A stretch of 64,000 nucleotides of DNA from Fulvimonas soli (lineage in GTDB: Bacteria > Pseudomonadota > Gammaproteobacteria > Xanthomonadales > Rhodanobacteraceae): positions 335,128-399,127 of the forward strand of contig NZ_QGHC01000001.1 of assembly GCF_003148905.1 (NCBI RefSeq), in the 5' to 3' direction. This document shows positions 45,129 to 53,508 of the stretch, piece by piece. The notes under the pieces are model-generated. The model saw nothing but the letters and a program-made list of their open reading frames with translations, had not been told where the DNA came from and made no database searches. The stretch's first letter is position 1. Each line of letters opens with the position of its first letter. Position numbers and translations under genes: made by a program.

Positions 45129-46418
45129 CTAGTTCCGGCGACCCGCCGCCGCCTGGCGCGCGGCCTGGATGCGCAGCTTCTGGCCGGGCTTGATGCGCCC
45201 GCCCTTGAGGTCGTTCCAGCGCTCGAGCTCCGCCACGCTGACGGTGTAGCGCCGCGCGATCTGCCACAGCGTCTCGCCCGCCTTCACCGTGTGGATGCGG
45301 CCGGCCGCGGCTGGCGGCCGCGGCAGCGCCGGCGTGTTCTCCAGGTCCGCCGTGACGGCCGGCCGCTCGTCGCCGCCCAGCGGCGGGATGCCCGGCGAGG
45401 CCGGCGCCAGCGCCGCGGTGAGGCTGGCCGGGCTGCCCGCCAGGGCTTCCTGGAGCTGCCCGGCATGGCTGCGCGGCAGCAGCAGGCGGGCGTCGCGCGG
45501 CGCGCTGGCCGCCGCGCCCAGGTAGCCCGCGTTGAGCTTGCGGACGTGCTCCACCGACATGCCGGCGTTCGCCGCCGCCTGCGCCAGCGGCAGCGGGCGA
45601 TCGAGCTTCACCGTGGCGAGCTGCCGCTCCGGCGACAGGCCGGGCAGGGTCACGCCGAAGCGTTCCGGCGCGCGCACCACGCAGGCGATGGCCAGCAGCT
45701 TGGTGAGGTGCTCGCGCGTCACCGCGCGCACCGGCAGTCGCGGGATCGCCGGCTCGGCGGGCGGCATGCCGTGGCGGTCCACCAGCCGGCGCACGGAGAA
45801 TTCGCCGGCGTTGTAGGCGTAGTCGGCCACGCGCCAGTCCTGGAACTGCCCGTAGTAGCGCCGCAGCATCGTCATCACCGCCTCGGTCGCCTCGGCGATG
45901 TCGAGCCGGGCATCGTAGTCCCTGCCGACGTGCAGGCCCATGTGGCGCGCGGTGACCGGCATGATCTGCCACATGCCGGCGGGCCGGCCGTTGCGGTGTC
46001 CCGGCGCGGTGCGGAACTCGCTCTCCACCCAGGGCAGCAGGCTGAACTCGCCGGCGACGCCGTGCGCGGCGGCGATCTTCTGCACGTAGGCCAGGCGCGG
46101 CAGCGCCTCGTCCATCTGCGCCTGGAAGCGCTGCGGGTCCTGCGTGTAGCGCCGCGCCCAGGCGGCGATGCCCGGATCGGCGTCGCAGTCGGCCATGGCG
46201 AAGCTGCCGCGCAGGCGTTCCCAGAAATCGGCCGGCGCCGGCTCGAACGGACTGTCGTCGGCGGACGGCGCGGGCGCCTGCGCCGCGGTCGCGGCGGGAG
46301 CCGGCGCGGGAGCGGGAGGCCGGCGCTCGGGACGCGGCGCGGGCGGCGTGGCGCAGGCGGCCAGCAGGGCGGCGAGCAGGACCGGCAGCGGGCGCAGGGC
46401 GTGCCTGGCCTGCCTCAT
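45129..46418 (-). CDS. mltD: membrane-bound lytic murein transglycosylase D-like lipoprotein
   Basis: A 429-residue lipoprotein (lipobox LLAAC, Cys about residue 22) with an alanine/proline linker, an SLT transglycosylase domain (about 75-260; catalytic Glu in LPWVESEFRTAPGH, then GMWQIMPVTARHMGL and YNAGEFSVRR), a degenerate LysM-like region, and one clear C-terminal LysM (about 375-420; HTVKAGETLWQIARRYTVSVAELERWN). Family members cleave peptidoglycan to 1,6-anhydro products. Its ATG overlaps the gloB stop (ATGA); the gloB-mltD pairing is the same as in E. coli. Confidence 0.92.
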   Translation of the reverse strand: MRQARHALRPLPVLLAALLAACATPPAPRPERRPPAPAPAPAATAAQAPAPSADDSPFEPAPADFWERLRGSFAMADCDADPGIAAWARRYTQDPQRFQAQMDEALPRLAYVQKIAAAHGVAGEFSLLPWVESEFRTAPGHRNGRPAGMWQIMPVTARHMGLHVGRDYDARLDIAEATEAVMTMLRRYYGQFQDWRVADYAYNAGEFSVRRLVDRHGMPPAEPAIPRLPVRAVTREHLTKLLAIACVVRAPERFGVTLPGLSPERQLATVKLDRPLPLAQAAANAGMSVEHVRKLNAGYLGAAASAPRDARLLLPRSHAGQLQEALAGSPASLTAALAPASPGIPPLGGDERPAVTADLENTPALPRPPAAAGRIHTVKAGETLWQIARRYTVSVAELERWNDLKGGRIKPGQKLRIQAARQAAAGRRN

Positions 46419-47164
46419 GCGAACGCATCCTTGGCGGAGCGCAGGGCGGCGAAGCGGGCGACCCGGTCGCCGGCGCCGCTCCATGCCGCCACCGCGGCGC
46501 TGCCGGTGCGCAGGAAGGGGTTGCACGCCAGCTCGCTGGCCAGCGGCACCGGCACGCTCGGCATCCCGGCGGCGCGCTGGCGGGCGACCTCGTCGACGCG
46601 CGCGCGCAGCGCCTCGTTGGCGGGATCGACGGTGAGCGCGAAGCGCCCGTTCTGCGCGGTGTACTCGTGGCCGCAGCAGACCCGCGTGTCGCCGGGCAGC
46701 GAGGCGAGGCGGTCGAGCGAGGCGAGCATCTGCGCGGGCGTGCCCTCGAACAGGCGGCCGCAGCCCAGGCTGAACAGGGTGTCGCCGCAGAACAGCAGGC
46801 CTTCGCCGACGTAGGCGACGTGGCTGAGCGTGTGGCCGGGCACGGCGACGACGTCGAAGCCCGCCGCCGGCGCGTCGAACCCGATGCGGTCGCCATCGCC
46901 GACGCGATGCGTGGCCACGTCGATCCGTTCGTCGTCCGGCGCGTAGACCGGCGCGCCGTGGCGCTCGCGCAGGGCCGGCGCGCCGCCGACGTGGTCGGGA
47001 TGATGGTGGGTGAGCAGGATGCCGCGCAGGCGCCATCCGTGCGCGGCCAGCGCCCGTTCCACCGGCGCGGCCTCGCCGGGATCGACCACGAGCGCCTGGC
47101 CGTCGTCGTCGTGCAGCAGCCAGATGTAGTTGTCGGCGAGCGCCGGTAGCGGTACGACGTGCAA
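46415..47164 (-). CDS. gloB: hydroxyacylglutathione hydrolase (glyoxalase II)
   Basis: A 249-residue metallo-beta-lactamase-fold enzyme that hydrolyses S-lactoylglutathione. Binuclear metal site in THHHPDHVGG, PGHTLSHVAY, and the bridging Asp in LFCGDTLFSLGCGRLFEG; substrate-binding CGHEYT and the C-terminal ACNPFLR signature are intact. Start MHVVPLPALADNYIWLL is the family start. Divergent from the YafS-like gene with a 219-nt intergenic region; the order gloB / yafS-rnhA-dnaQ matches E. coli. Confidence 0.96.
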   Translation of the reverse strand: MHVVPLPALADNYIWLLHDDDGQALVVDPGEAAPVERALAAHGWRLRGILLTHHHPDHVGGAPALRERHGAPVYAPDDERIDVATHRVGDGDRIGFDAPAAGFDVVAVPGHTLSHVAYVGEGLLFCGDTLFSLGCGRLFEGTPAQMLASLDRLASLPGDTRVCCGHEYTAQNGRFALTVDPANEALRARVDEVARQRAAGMPSVPVPLASELACNPFLRTGSAAVAAWSGAGDRVARFAALRSAKDAFA

Positions 47165-47383
47165 GAAGGCCTCCGCAGCGTTTTCGTATCGACTGGCGCA
47201 GGCGTCCCGGCTTGCGCGAAGCCGGGGACTATAGAAGGCGCGCCGGGCCTGGTCGTTAGCGTGGCGTTAAAGACGCGGCGGCCGTTCATGCCTGTGCGGC
47301 GCTTCATGTCCGGGCCGCGATCCGTGCCGCGCAAGCCGTTACACTGCCGGCATACCCGCCTTGCCGGAGCCGAAGACCAGCGC

Positions 47384-48097
47384 ATGCCCGCACGCGACCA
47401 CGACATCTACGCCAGCCCGCCCATGCGTGGCCTGCTGGCCGACGAGATCGCGGCGCTGCTGCCGGACCTGCAGCGCTGCGCGGGCACCAGCGCGCTGCAG
47501 ATTTCCGCCGCGCCGGGCATGGCGCCGCCGTCGCTGCCGATGCTCGGCCACTGGGTGCGCCTGCACGTCAACGGCGGCCGCTACCACGGCGACCTCTCGG
47601 CGCAGGTGGACGAGCCGCTGCCGTTCCTCGCCGATGCGTTCGGGCTGGTGCTGCTGCGCCACGCGACGGAGGCGGTGGCCGCGCCGACGCGCCTGCTCGG
47701 CGAGGTCGCGCGCGTGGTCGCGCCCGGCGGCCTGCTCGCGCTCACCGGCGTGCATCCGCTCAGCGGCTGGCTGCCGTGGTGGCTGTGGCGCGCGCGGCAG
47801 GGAGGGTTGTCGCTGCCGGTGCCGCTCGGGCTGGAAGGCTGGCTGCGCGGCGCGGATTTCGTCATCGAGCGCGCGCAGCGGGTGGGCCCGCCGTGGCCAG
47901 GCGTGGCGTCGCCCGCGGGGCGGCGGAGCCTGCTCGGCGGCGGCTACCTGCTGCTGGCGCGCAAGCGCCGCCCGGCCACGCCGGCCGTGCGGCTGAAGCC
48001 GCGGCCGCTGGTGCAGCCGGTGGGCTCCGGCCTCGCGCCGGGTGCCCGGCGCGGCGCGGCGATGCAGACCCAGGGAACGACACGAATCCATCCATGA
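47384..48097 (+). CDS. YafS-like methyltransferase-fold protein
   Basis: A 237-residue protein of the class I methyltransferase type found between gloB and rnhA in many gammaproteobacteria (YafS in E. coli). The usual GxGxG SAM loop is degenerate ([13 protein letters not shown]), while later features are typical: [39 protein letters not shown] in the motif III-IV region. The substrate is unknown, and SAM binding may be weakened. The stop overlaps the rnhA start (ATGA), and rnhA overlaps dnaQ in turn, so the three are co-translated. Confidence 0.82.
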   Translation: MPARDHDIYASPPMRGLLADEIAALLPDLQRCAGTSALQISAAPGMAPPSLPMLGHWVRLHVNGGRYHGDLSAQVDEPLPFLADAFGLVLLRHATEAVAAPTRLLGEVARVVAPGGLLALTGVHPLSGWLPWWLWRARQGGLSLPVPLGLEGWLRGADFVIERAQRVGPPWPGVASPAGRRSLLGGGYLLLARKRRPATPAVRLKPRPLVQPVGSGLAPGARRGAAMQTQGTTRIHP

Positions 48098-48537
48098 CCG
48101 AAGTCGAAGCTTTCACCGACGGCGCCTGCCTCGGCAATCCCGGGCCCGGCGGCTGGGCCGCGCTGCTGCGCGCCAGGGGCACCGAGCGCCTGCTCAGCGG
48201 CGGCGAGCCCGCCACCACCAACAACCGCATGGAGCTGATGGCCGCGATCGGCGCGCTGGAGGCGCTCAAGCGCCCGTGCAAGGTGCGGCTCACCACCGAT
48301 TCGCGCTACGTGATGCAGGGTATCGAGGAATGGGTGCCGCGCTGGCGCGCCAACGGCTGGCGCACCGCCGACAAGAAGCCGGTGAAGAACCAGGACCTGT
48401 GGCAGCGGCTCGCCGCCGCCGCCGAGCCGCACGTGGTGCGCTGGCAGTGGGTGAAGGGCCACAATGGCCACGCGGAGAACGAGCGCGTCGACCGGGCCGC
48501 GCGCGAGCAGGCCGAACACTACAAGGGCAACGCATGA
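48094..48537 (+). CDS. rnhA: ribonuclease HI
   Basis: A 147-residue RNase H cleaving RNA in RNA-DNA hybrids. All four catalytic carboxylates are visible: Asp in [15 protein letters not shown], Glu in NRMELMAAI, Asp in TTDSRYV and Asp in NERVDRAAR, plus the handle region [15 protein letters not shown]. Overlaps both neighbours by 4 nt. Confidence 0.97.
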   Translation: MTEVEAFTDGACLGNPGPGGWAALLRARGTERLLSGGEPATTNNRMELMAAIGALEALKRPCKVRLTTDSRYVMQGIEEWVPRWRANGWRTADKKPVKNQDLWQRLAAAAEPHVVRWQWVKGHNGHAENERVDRAAREQAEHYKGNA

Positions 48538-49259
48538 GGCAGATCGTCCTCGACACCGAAACCACCGGCCTGGAGGTGCGCCAGGGCCACCGGCTGATCG
48601 AAATCGCCTGCGTGGAGCTGGTCGAGCGCCGTCCCACCGGACGCCACTGGCAGACCTACCTCAACCCCGACCGCGCCATCGACGAGGGCGCGCGCCAGGT
48701 CACCGGCATCGAGGACGAGTTCCTGCTCGACAAGCCGCGCTTCGCGGACGTCGTGGACGACTTCCTCGCCTTCATCGACGGCGCCGAGCTGATCATCCAC
48801 AACGCCAGCTTCGACGTGGGCTTCCTCGACGCCGAGCTGGCGCGCATCGGCCCGCACATGGGGCGCATCGCCGACCGCTGCGGCGTGCTGGACACGCTGG
48901 CGATGGCGCGCGAGCGCTACCCCGGCCAGCGCAACAGCCTGGACGCGCTGTGCAAGCGCCTGGGCGTGGACAACTCCGCGCGCGACCTGCACGGCGGCCT
49001 GATCGACGCGCAGCTGCTGGCCGACGTCTACCTGGCGATGACCTCCGGCCAGGTGGCGCTGAACTTCGGCTTCGAGAGCGTCGCGGAGGAGCGCAGCTAC
49101 GCGGTGGTGACGCCGGTGACGCCGCTGCGCCGCCCGCGCGTGCTGCGCGCGGACGCCGCCGAGCTGGCCGCGCACGAGGCGCGGCTGGACGCGCTGGACA
49201 AGGCACCGGGCGGCAGCCTGTGGCGGCGCGAGCCGGCGGCGGAGAGCGCGGTCAGCTGA
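48534..49259 (+). CDS. dnaQ: DNA polymerase III epsilon subunit (proofreading exonuclease)
   Basis: A 241-residue DEDDh 3'-5' exonuclease. Exo [12 protein letters not shown], Exo [13 protein letters not shown], Exo III-epsilon motif with His and Asp in [17 protein letters not shown]. The C-terminal 55 residues carry the alpha-subunit-binding tail. The stop falls in TCAGCTGA (49252-49259), an 8-bp palindrome that also encodes the stop of the convergent phosphatase gene. Confidence 0.97.
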   Translation: MRQIVLDTETTGLEVRQGHRLIEIACVELVERRPTGRHWQTYLNPDRAIDEGARQVTGIEDEFLLDKPRFADVVDDFLAFIDGAELIIHNASFDVGFLDAELARIGPHMGRIADRCGVLDTLAMARERYPGQRNSLDALCKRLGVDNSARDLHGGLIDAQLLADVYLAMTSGQVALNFGFESVAEERSYAVVTPVTPLRRPRVLRADAAELAAHEARLDALDKAPGGSLWRREPAAESAVS

Positions 49260-49950
49260 TCCGCACCAGCACGGCGGTGATGTTGTCGCTGGCGCTGCCT
49301 TCCAGCGCCGCCAGCAGCAGGTGGTCGACGCATTCCTGCGCGGCCAGCTCGCCGCGCGCGAGCACGCGCGCGATCGCCTCGTCGTCCAGCGACTCGTTCA
49401 GCCCGTCGCTGCACAGCAGGAAGCCGGCGCCGGGCTCGATGCGCCCGCGCGCCATGCCGATGTGCAGCTGCTCCTGCCGGGTGACGCCCAGCGCCTGGGT
49501 CAGCACGTTGCGCTGCGGGTGGCGCGCCGCCTGCGCCGGGTCGAGGCGGCCGGACGCCACCAGCTCCTCCACCAGCGAGTGGTCGTGGCTGATCCGGCGC
49601 AGCTCGCGCCGCCAGCGGTAGGCGCGGCTGTCGCCCACCCACACCGCCTCGTAGGCCTCGCCGAGCAGGCGCAGCGCGACCAGGGTGGTGCCCATCGGCA
49701 GCGCCACGCAATCGCGGTTCTCCTCCAGCAGCCGCTGGTTGGCCTCGCGCACCGCCTCGGCCAGCGCATGGCCCTGCGCGACGCGCTCGGCCATCGTGTC
49801 GCGCGCGATCGCCGCCGCCACCTCGCCGTGCTGGTGCCCGCCCATGCCGTCGGCGACCAGGAACAGCCCCAGCGCGGCGTCGGCGTAGTAGGTGTCCTCG
49901 TTGCGCGCGCGGCGCAGCCCGACGTGGGTTCCGTGTCCGAATTCGATCAT
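49252..49950 (-). CDS. PP2C-type protein serine/threonine phosphatase
   Basis: A 232-residue PPM/PP2C phosphatase. Motifs: LRRARNEDTYYAD with the RxxNED metal Asp, FLVADGMGGHQHGEVAA (DGMGG), GTTLVALRL, VGDSRAYRWR, LLCSDGLNESLDD and [11 protein letters not shown] with the final metal Asp. Start taken at MIEFGHGTHVG (49950); an upstream in-frame ATG at 50004 would add residues not conserved in the family. No partner kinase or FHA gene is next to it. Its 3' end overlaps dnaQ by 8 nt. Confidence 0.93.
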   Translation of the reverse strand: MIEFGHGTHVGLRRARNEDTYYADAALGLFLVADGMGGHQHGEVAAAIARDTMAERVAQGHALAEAVREANQRLLEENRDCVALPMGTTLVALRLLGEAYEAVWVGDSRAYRWRRELRRISHDHSLVEELVASGRLDPAQAARHPQRNVLTQALGVTRQEQLHIGMARGRIEPGAGFLLCSDGLNESLDDEAIARVLARGELAAQECVDHLLLAALEGSASDNITAVLVRIS

Positions 49951-50762
49951 GGCGGCTGGCGGTTTCTGGAAGCGCAGCATGCCGCATGCGCAAGGGATGC
50001 GCAAAAGCCTGGCGGGCGGCTCGACCGACGTTGGCGACAGGGGCGCCGAGCGTCATCCGCGACTTCGGCTTGCCCGCGTTTTTTGCGCTATGGCGCCCCT
50101 GCGTGTCCGTTCCGGAAGGCCCTGTCGAATCCGGGCCGGATTCTTCCTCCGGCGATGGCGGGGCAGGATGCGTTTGCGCTTCCGGGCCAGGCGGAGTCCG
50201 GGCACGCCCGGCCGCGGATCAGTGTTCCCAATGCAAAGAGCGGTTCCTTGCCTGATCGGTGCGATGCTGCCTCGCCACGTCCAGCCATGCCACGTCACGT
50301 GACTGGCGCGTCCCGCCGGACGAGTGAGGAGCCCGCATGGAGATCGCTCCTCGAGGCCCGAATGCGAGGATGCGATGGCGGCCATGATCTGAGCGCCTGT
50401 TCACGATCTCCGAGTATCCCCCCATGAAACGTCATCCCGGCGAAAGCTGGGGTCCAGCGTCGTCGAGGGAACGTCACCGGATGACCAGCCCTTCGGCTGT
50501 TGAAAAGCGCCTCCTGCCTTCGCAGGGATGACGGCGAGGGAATGGCCGGACCGACGGTAGATCGTGGACCGGCTCCGGGAGAGGCGGTTCGCTGACGGCA
50601 AAGATCGCCCCGCTTCCGGTAGGCGGCGGTGGATGGCGCGCCATCGTCGGCATCGCCGGCCTCCGAGAATGCCGCGATGCGGTCGGAAATCGATGCGGCT
50701 GGAAATCATTGCCCACGTCGAGAGCTTGGCCCAAGGAAGGCCGGGCGCATTAATTTGCGAAT
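49951..50762. other. long gene-free region upstream of the zinc locus
   Basis: About 810 nt without a supported gene, the largest such gap in the window. It is full of short inverted repeats, including the REP-like element at 50430-50534. Overlapping open frames on both strands lack motifs and ribosome binding sites. It separates the housekeeping block from the Zur locus. Confidence 0.55.
50430..50534. repeat. degenerate REP-like inverted repeat
   Basis: Arms around 50430-50459 (CGTCATCCCGGCGAAAGC...) and 50508-50534 (complement of CGTCATCCCTGCGAAGGC) are imperfect complements. Same type as the perfect copy at 22560-22647, so it is a diverged member of a dispersed family. Confidence 0.65.
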
Positions 50763-50780
50763 GTAACATTATAACGTTAC
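50763..50780. promoter_or_regulatory. Zur box 1 (upstream of zur)
   Basis: GTAACATTATAACGTTAC, an 18-bp palindrome with one mismatched pair, 54 nt before the Zur start in an AT-rich patch. It closely matches boxes at 51345 and 61628 and the gammaproteobacterial Zur consensus (core TGTTATAACA type). Suggests autoregulation. Confidence 0.8.
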
Positions 50781-50834
50781 GATCCAGGCCATGGCGAGGA
50801 AAGTGATCGCGGCTGATCGAAGGCGGAGCGACTG

Positions 50835-51287
50835 ATGTCCGTGGCGGATCGGATGGAACGGCTTGTCGTCGCTCCGCCGGGCGCGGACGGCCGCGGCATG
50901 ACGCCGTTGCGCCGCGAGGTGCTGCAATTCATCACCGGCCACGCGCGACCGGTGAAGGCATACGACCTGCTCGACGCGCTGCGGCGACGCCATCCCGGCC
51001 TGCAGCCTTCCTCCGTCTACCGCGCGCTGGATTTCCTGATCCGGCAAGGCCTCGTCCGCCGCCTCGGCACGCTCCGGGCCTATGCCCGCAGGGAGGCGGC
51101 GCGCGACGAAGCGATGGTGGTCTACATCTGCCGCCGTTGCCGGCGCACGTGCGAACGGGACGGGATCGAGCTGCATGGCGTGGTGTCGGCCCAGGCGGAC
51201 CGGCTCGGCTTCCGCCCGCACGGCGGGCCGCTCGAAGTCAAGGGGTTGTGCGCGGCGTGCGCCGCGGTCCTCGCGGCGTCCGGCTGA
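50835..51287 (+). CDS. zur: zinc-responsive Fur-family repressor Zur
   Basis: A 150-residue Fur-superfamily regulator. Winged helix (about 20-80) with LTPLRREVLQFI-type start (seen MTPLRREVLQFITG), VKAYDLLDAL and PSSVYRALDFLIRQGLVRRLG; then the metal/dimerisation domain with cysteine pairs CRRCRRTC and GLCAAC for structural zinc. The long stretch AYARREAARDEAMVVYICRRC matches Zur rather than Fur or PerR. The Zur boxes before it, before the receptor gene, and before the divergent transporter operon support the assignment. Confidence 0.92.
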   Translation: MSVADRMERLVVAPPGADGRGMTPLRREVLQFITGHARPVKAYDLLDALRRRHPGLQPSSVYRALDFLIRQGLVRRLGTLRAYARREAARDEAMVVYICRRCRRTCERDGIELHGVVSAQADRLGFRPHGGPLEVKGLCAACAAVLAASG

Positions 51288-51344
51288 CCGCAACAAGTGC
51301 ACGCTTTGCGCGATTCCTTGGCGACAAGAGCTTGCGGATTGAGT

Positions 51345-51362
51345 GTAACGATATAACATTAC
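51345..51362. promoter_or_regulatory. Zur box 2 (upstream of TonB receptor)
   Basis: GTAACGATATAACATTAC, imperfect palindrome, 47 nt before the receptor start and 57 nt after the zur stop. Gives the receptor its own zinc-repressed promoter. Confidence 0.78.
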
Positions 51363-51409
51363 GCTCGAATCTTCGTCCGACCTGTTTTTCCAGACCCGGG
51401 GAGCAACCC

Positions 51410-53413
51410 ATGCGCAAGACCCTCATCGCCATCGCCCTCACCACGGCCCTGGGCGCCTCGATGCCCGCGCTCGCGGGCGAGACGCCGCCCGGCACGGCCG
51501 ACGCCTCCGGCCAGGAGACGCGCGCCGCCAAGGTGCAGAACCTGGAAGGCGTGGTGGTCACCGCGGTGCCGCTGGGCCAGACCGCCGACCAGATCGTGCA
51601 GCCGGTCGCCGTGCTGGCCGGCTCGCGGCTGGACGACGCCAAGGGCGTTTCGCTGGGCGAGACCGTCTCGTCCATCCCCGGCGTGCAGACCACGGCGCTG
51701 GGCACGGCCGTGGGCCGGCCGGTGATCCGCGGCCTCGACGGCCCGCGCATCTCGGTGCTGGAGAACGGCCTGGCCTCGCAGGACGTGTCCAACGTGAGCC
51801 AGGACCACGCGGTCACGCTGGAGCCGTTCCTGGCCGACCAGATCGAGGTGCTGAAGGGGCCGGCCACGCTGCTCTACGGTTCCGGCGCCATCGGCGGCGT
51901 GGTCAACGTGGTGGACGGCCGCGTGCCCGAGCACGCGCCCGCCAACGGCCTGGCCGGCCGCGCGGAGGTGCGCGCCGACAGCGTGTCCGACGGCAGGACC
52001 GGCATGTTCCGCCTGGACGGCGGCAACGACGGCTTCGCGCTGCACGCCGACGGCATGCGCCGCGACAACGACAGCTACGACATTCCCGGCGGCACGCTGG
52101 CCAACAGCCAGGTGAAGACCACCGCCGGCTCGGTGGGCGCCTCGCTGCTGGGCAGCTGGGGCTACCTGGGCGCCTCGGTGGCGCGCTTCATGGACCACTA
52201 CGGCAGCCCCGCCGAGCCGGGCGACCCGGAGGAGGGCGAGGCGCCGGTCACGATCAAGATGGCGCAGACCAACTACAACCTCAAGGGCGGGCTGGTCGAG
52301 CCGTTCGCGGGCATCGCCAGGATCGAGTTCAACCTGGGCCACAACGCCTACCAGCACGTCGAGTACGACGGCGACGAGCCCGGCACCACCTTCACCACGC
52401 ACAGCAACCAGGGCCGCCTGGTGGTGACGCACCAGCCGCTGGCCGAATGGCAGGGCGCCTTCGGCGTGCAGACCGAGCACCGCCGCTTCACCGCGGTCGG
52501 CGACGAGACCTTCGTGCCGCCGACGACCACCAAGGACGTCGGCGTGTTCCTCACCGAGCAGCGCGAGTTCGGCCCGCTCAAGCTGGAGCTGGGCGCGCGC
52601 ACCGACCGCCAGACCAGCGAGCCGGAAGGCGCGCCCAAGCGCGACTTCTCGCCGACCAGCTTCTCCGCCGGCTTAGCCTGGCGCTTCGCCGACCGCTGGC
52701 ACCTGACCCTGAACCTCGACCGTGCCCAGCGCGCGCCGGCCGAGGAGGAGCTGTTCGCCAACGGCCCGCACGACGCCTCCGCGACGTTCGAGATCGGCAA
52801 CCCGGACCTCGACAAGGAGACCTCCAACCAGGCCGAGCTGGGCCTGCACTTCCACGGCGACGTGGTGGAGGGCAAGGTGGCGGCGTACTACAACCGCTAC
52901 AAGGACTTCATCTACCTCGCCGATACCGGCGAGGTGGACGACGACCTGCCGGTGCGCGTCTGGTCGCAGGCCGACGCCAAGTTCCGCGGCGCGGAGGCGG
53001 AGGCCACCTTCCACCTCGCCAAGGGCGCGGGCGGCAACTGGGACCTGCGCGTGTTCGGCGACACCGTGCGCGCCACCCTGTCGCACGGCGGCGGCAACGT
53101 GCCGCGCATCCCGGCCGGGCGCCTGGGCGGCCAGCTGAGCTGGAGCGCCGACGCGCTGCGCGCCAGCCTCGGCGCGGTGCGCTACTTCAAGCAGGACAAG
53201 ACGGCGCCGTTCGAGACCGAGACCGCCGGCTACACCCTGGTCAACGCGCACTTCGCCTGGACCTTCCACGACGACGGCCGCAGCCAGTGGGAGGCCTTCG
53301 TGGACGGCAACAACCTGACCAACCAGACGGTGCGTCCGGCCACCTCGCTGTTCAAGGACGTGGCGCCGCTGCCGGGACGCAACGTGTCGGTGGGGCTGCG
53401 CGCCTTCTTCTAG
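51410..53413 (+). CDS. TonB-dependent receptor, ZnuD-like
   Basis: A 667-residue outer-membrane receptor. Signal peptide (about 1-22, ends PALAG). Plug domain (about 45-165): EGVVVTAVPLGQ, the RPVIRGLDGPRISVLENGLASQDVSNVSQDHAV region (seen as VIRGLDGPRISVLENG), and IEVLKGPATLLYGSGAIGGVVNVVDGRVPE. The barrel follows and ends FFC-type with GLRAFF. The plug sequence SQDHAVTLEPFLADQIEVLKGP is typical of the ZnuD/zinc-piracy branch. A Zur box in its promoter supports zinc import as its role. Gene follows zur by 122 nt. Confidence 0.9.
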   Translation: MRKTLIAIALTTALGASMPALAGETPPGTADASGQETRAAKVQNLEGVVVTAVPLGQTADQIVQPVAVLAGSRLDDAKGVSLGETVSSIPGVQTTALGTAVGRPVIRGLDGPRISVLENGLASQDVSNVSQDHAVTLEPFLADQIEVLKGPATLLYGSGAIGGVVNVVDGRVPEHAPANGLAGRAEVRADSVSDGRTGMFRLDGGNDGFALHADGMRRDNDSYDIPGGTLANSQVKTTAGSVGASLLGSWGYLGASVARFMDHYGSPAEPGDPEEGEAPVTIKMAQTNYNLKGGLVEPFAGIARIEFNLGHNAYQHVEYDGDEPGTTFTTHSNQGRLVVTHQPLAEWQGAFGVQTEHRRFTAVGDETFVPPTTTKDVGVFLTEQREFGPLKLELGARTDRQTSEPEGAPKRDFSPTSFSAGLAWRFADRWHLTLNLDRAQRAPAEEELFANGPHDASATFEIGNPDLDKETSNQAELGLHFHGDVVEGKVAAYYNRYKDFIYLADTGEVDDDLPVRVWSQADAKFRGAEAEATFHLAKGAGGNWDLRVFGDTVRATLSHGGGNVPRIPAGRLGGQLSWSADALRASLGAVRYFKQDKTAPFETETAGYTLVNAHFAWTFHDDGRSQWEAFVDGNNLTNQTVRPATSLFKDVAPLPGRNVSVGLRAFF

Positions 53414-53426
53414 GAAAGGCAGACCG

Positions 53427-53454
53427 GCCGGCCGCACATGGCCGCGCGGCCGGC
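53427..53454. terminator. stem-loop between convergent receptor and PLD genes
   Basis: Stem GCCGGCCGC / GCGGCCGGC with a 10-nt loop in the 95-nt convergent gap; no T run, so termination is only possible. Confidence 0.4.
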
Positions 53455-53508
53455 GCCGCCGCGTGAGGTCCGGCGCCGCCCCGGCGCGCCGGGCGCGGCG
53501 GCGATGCC

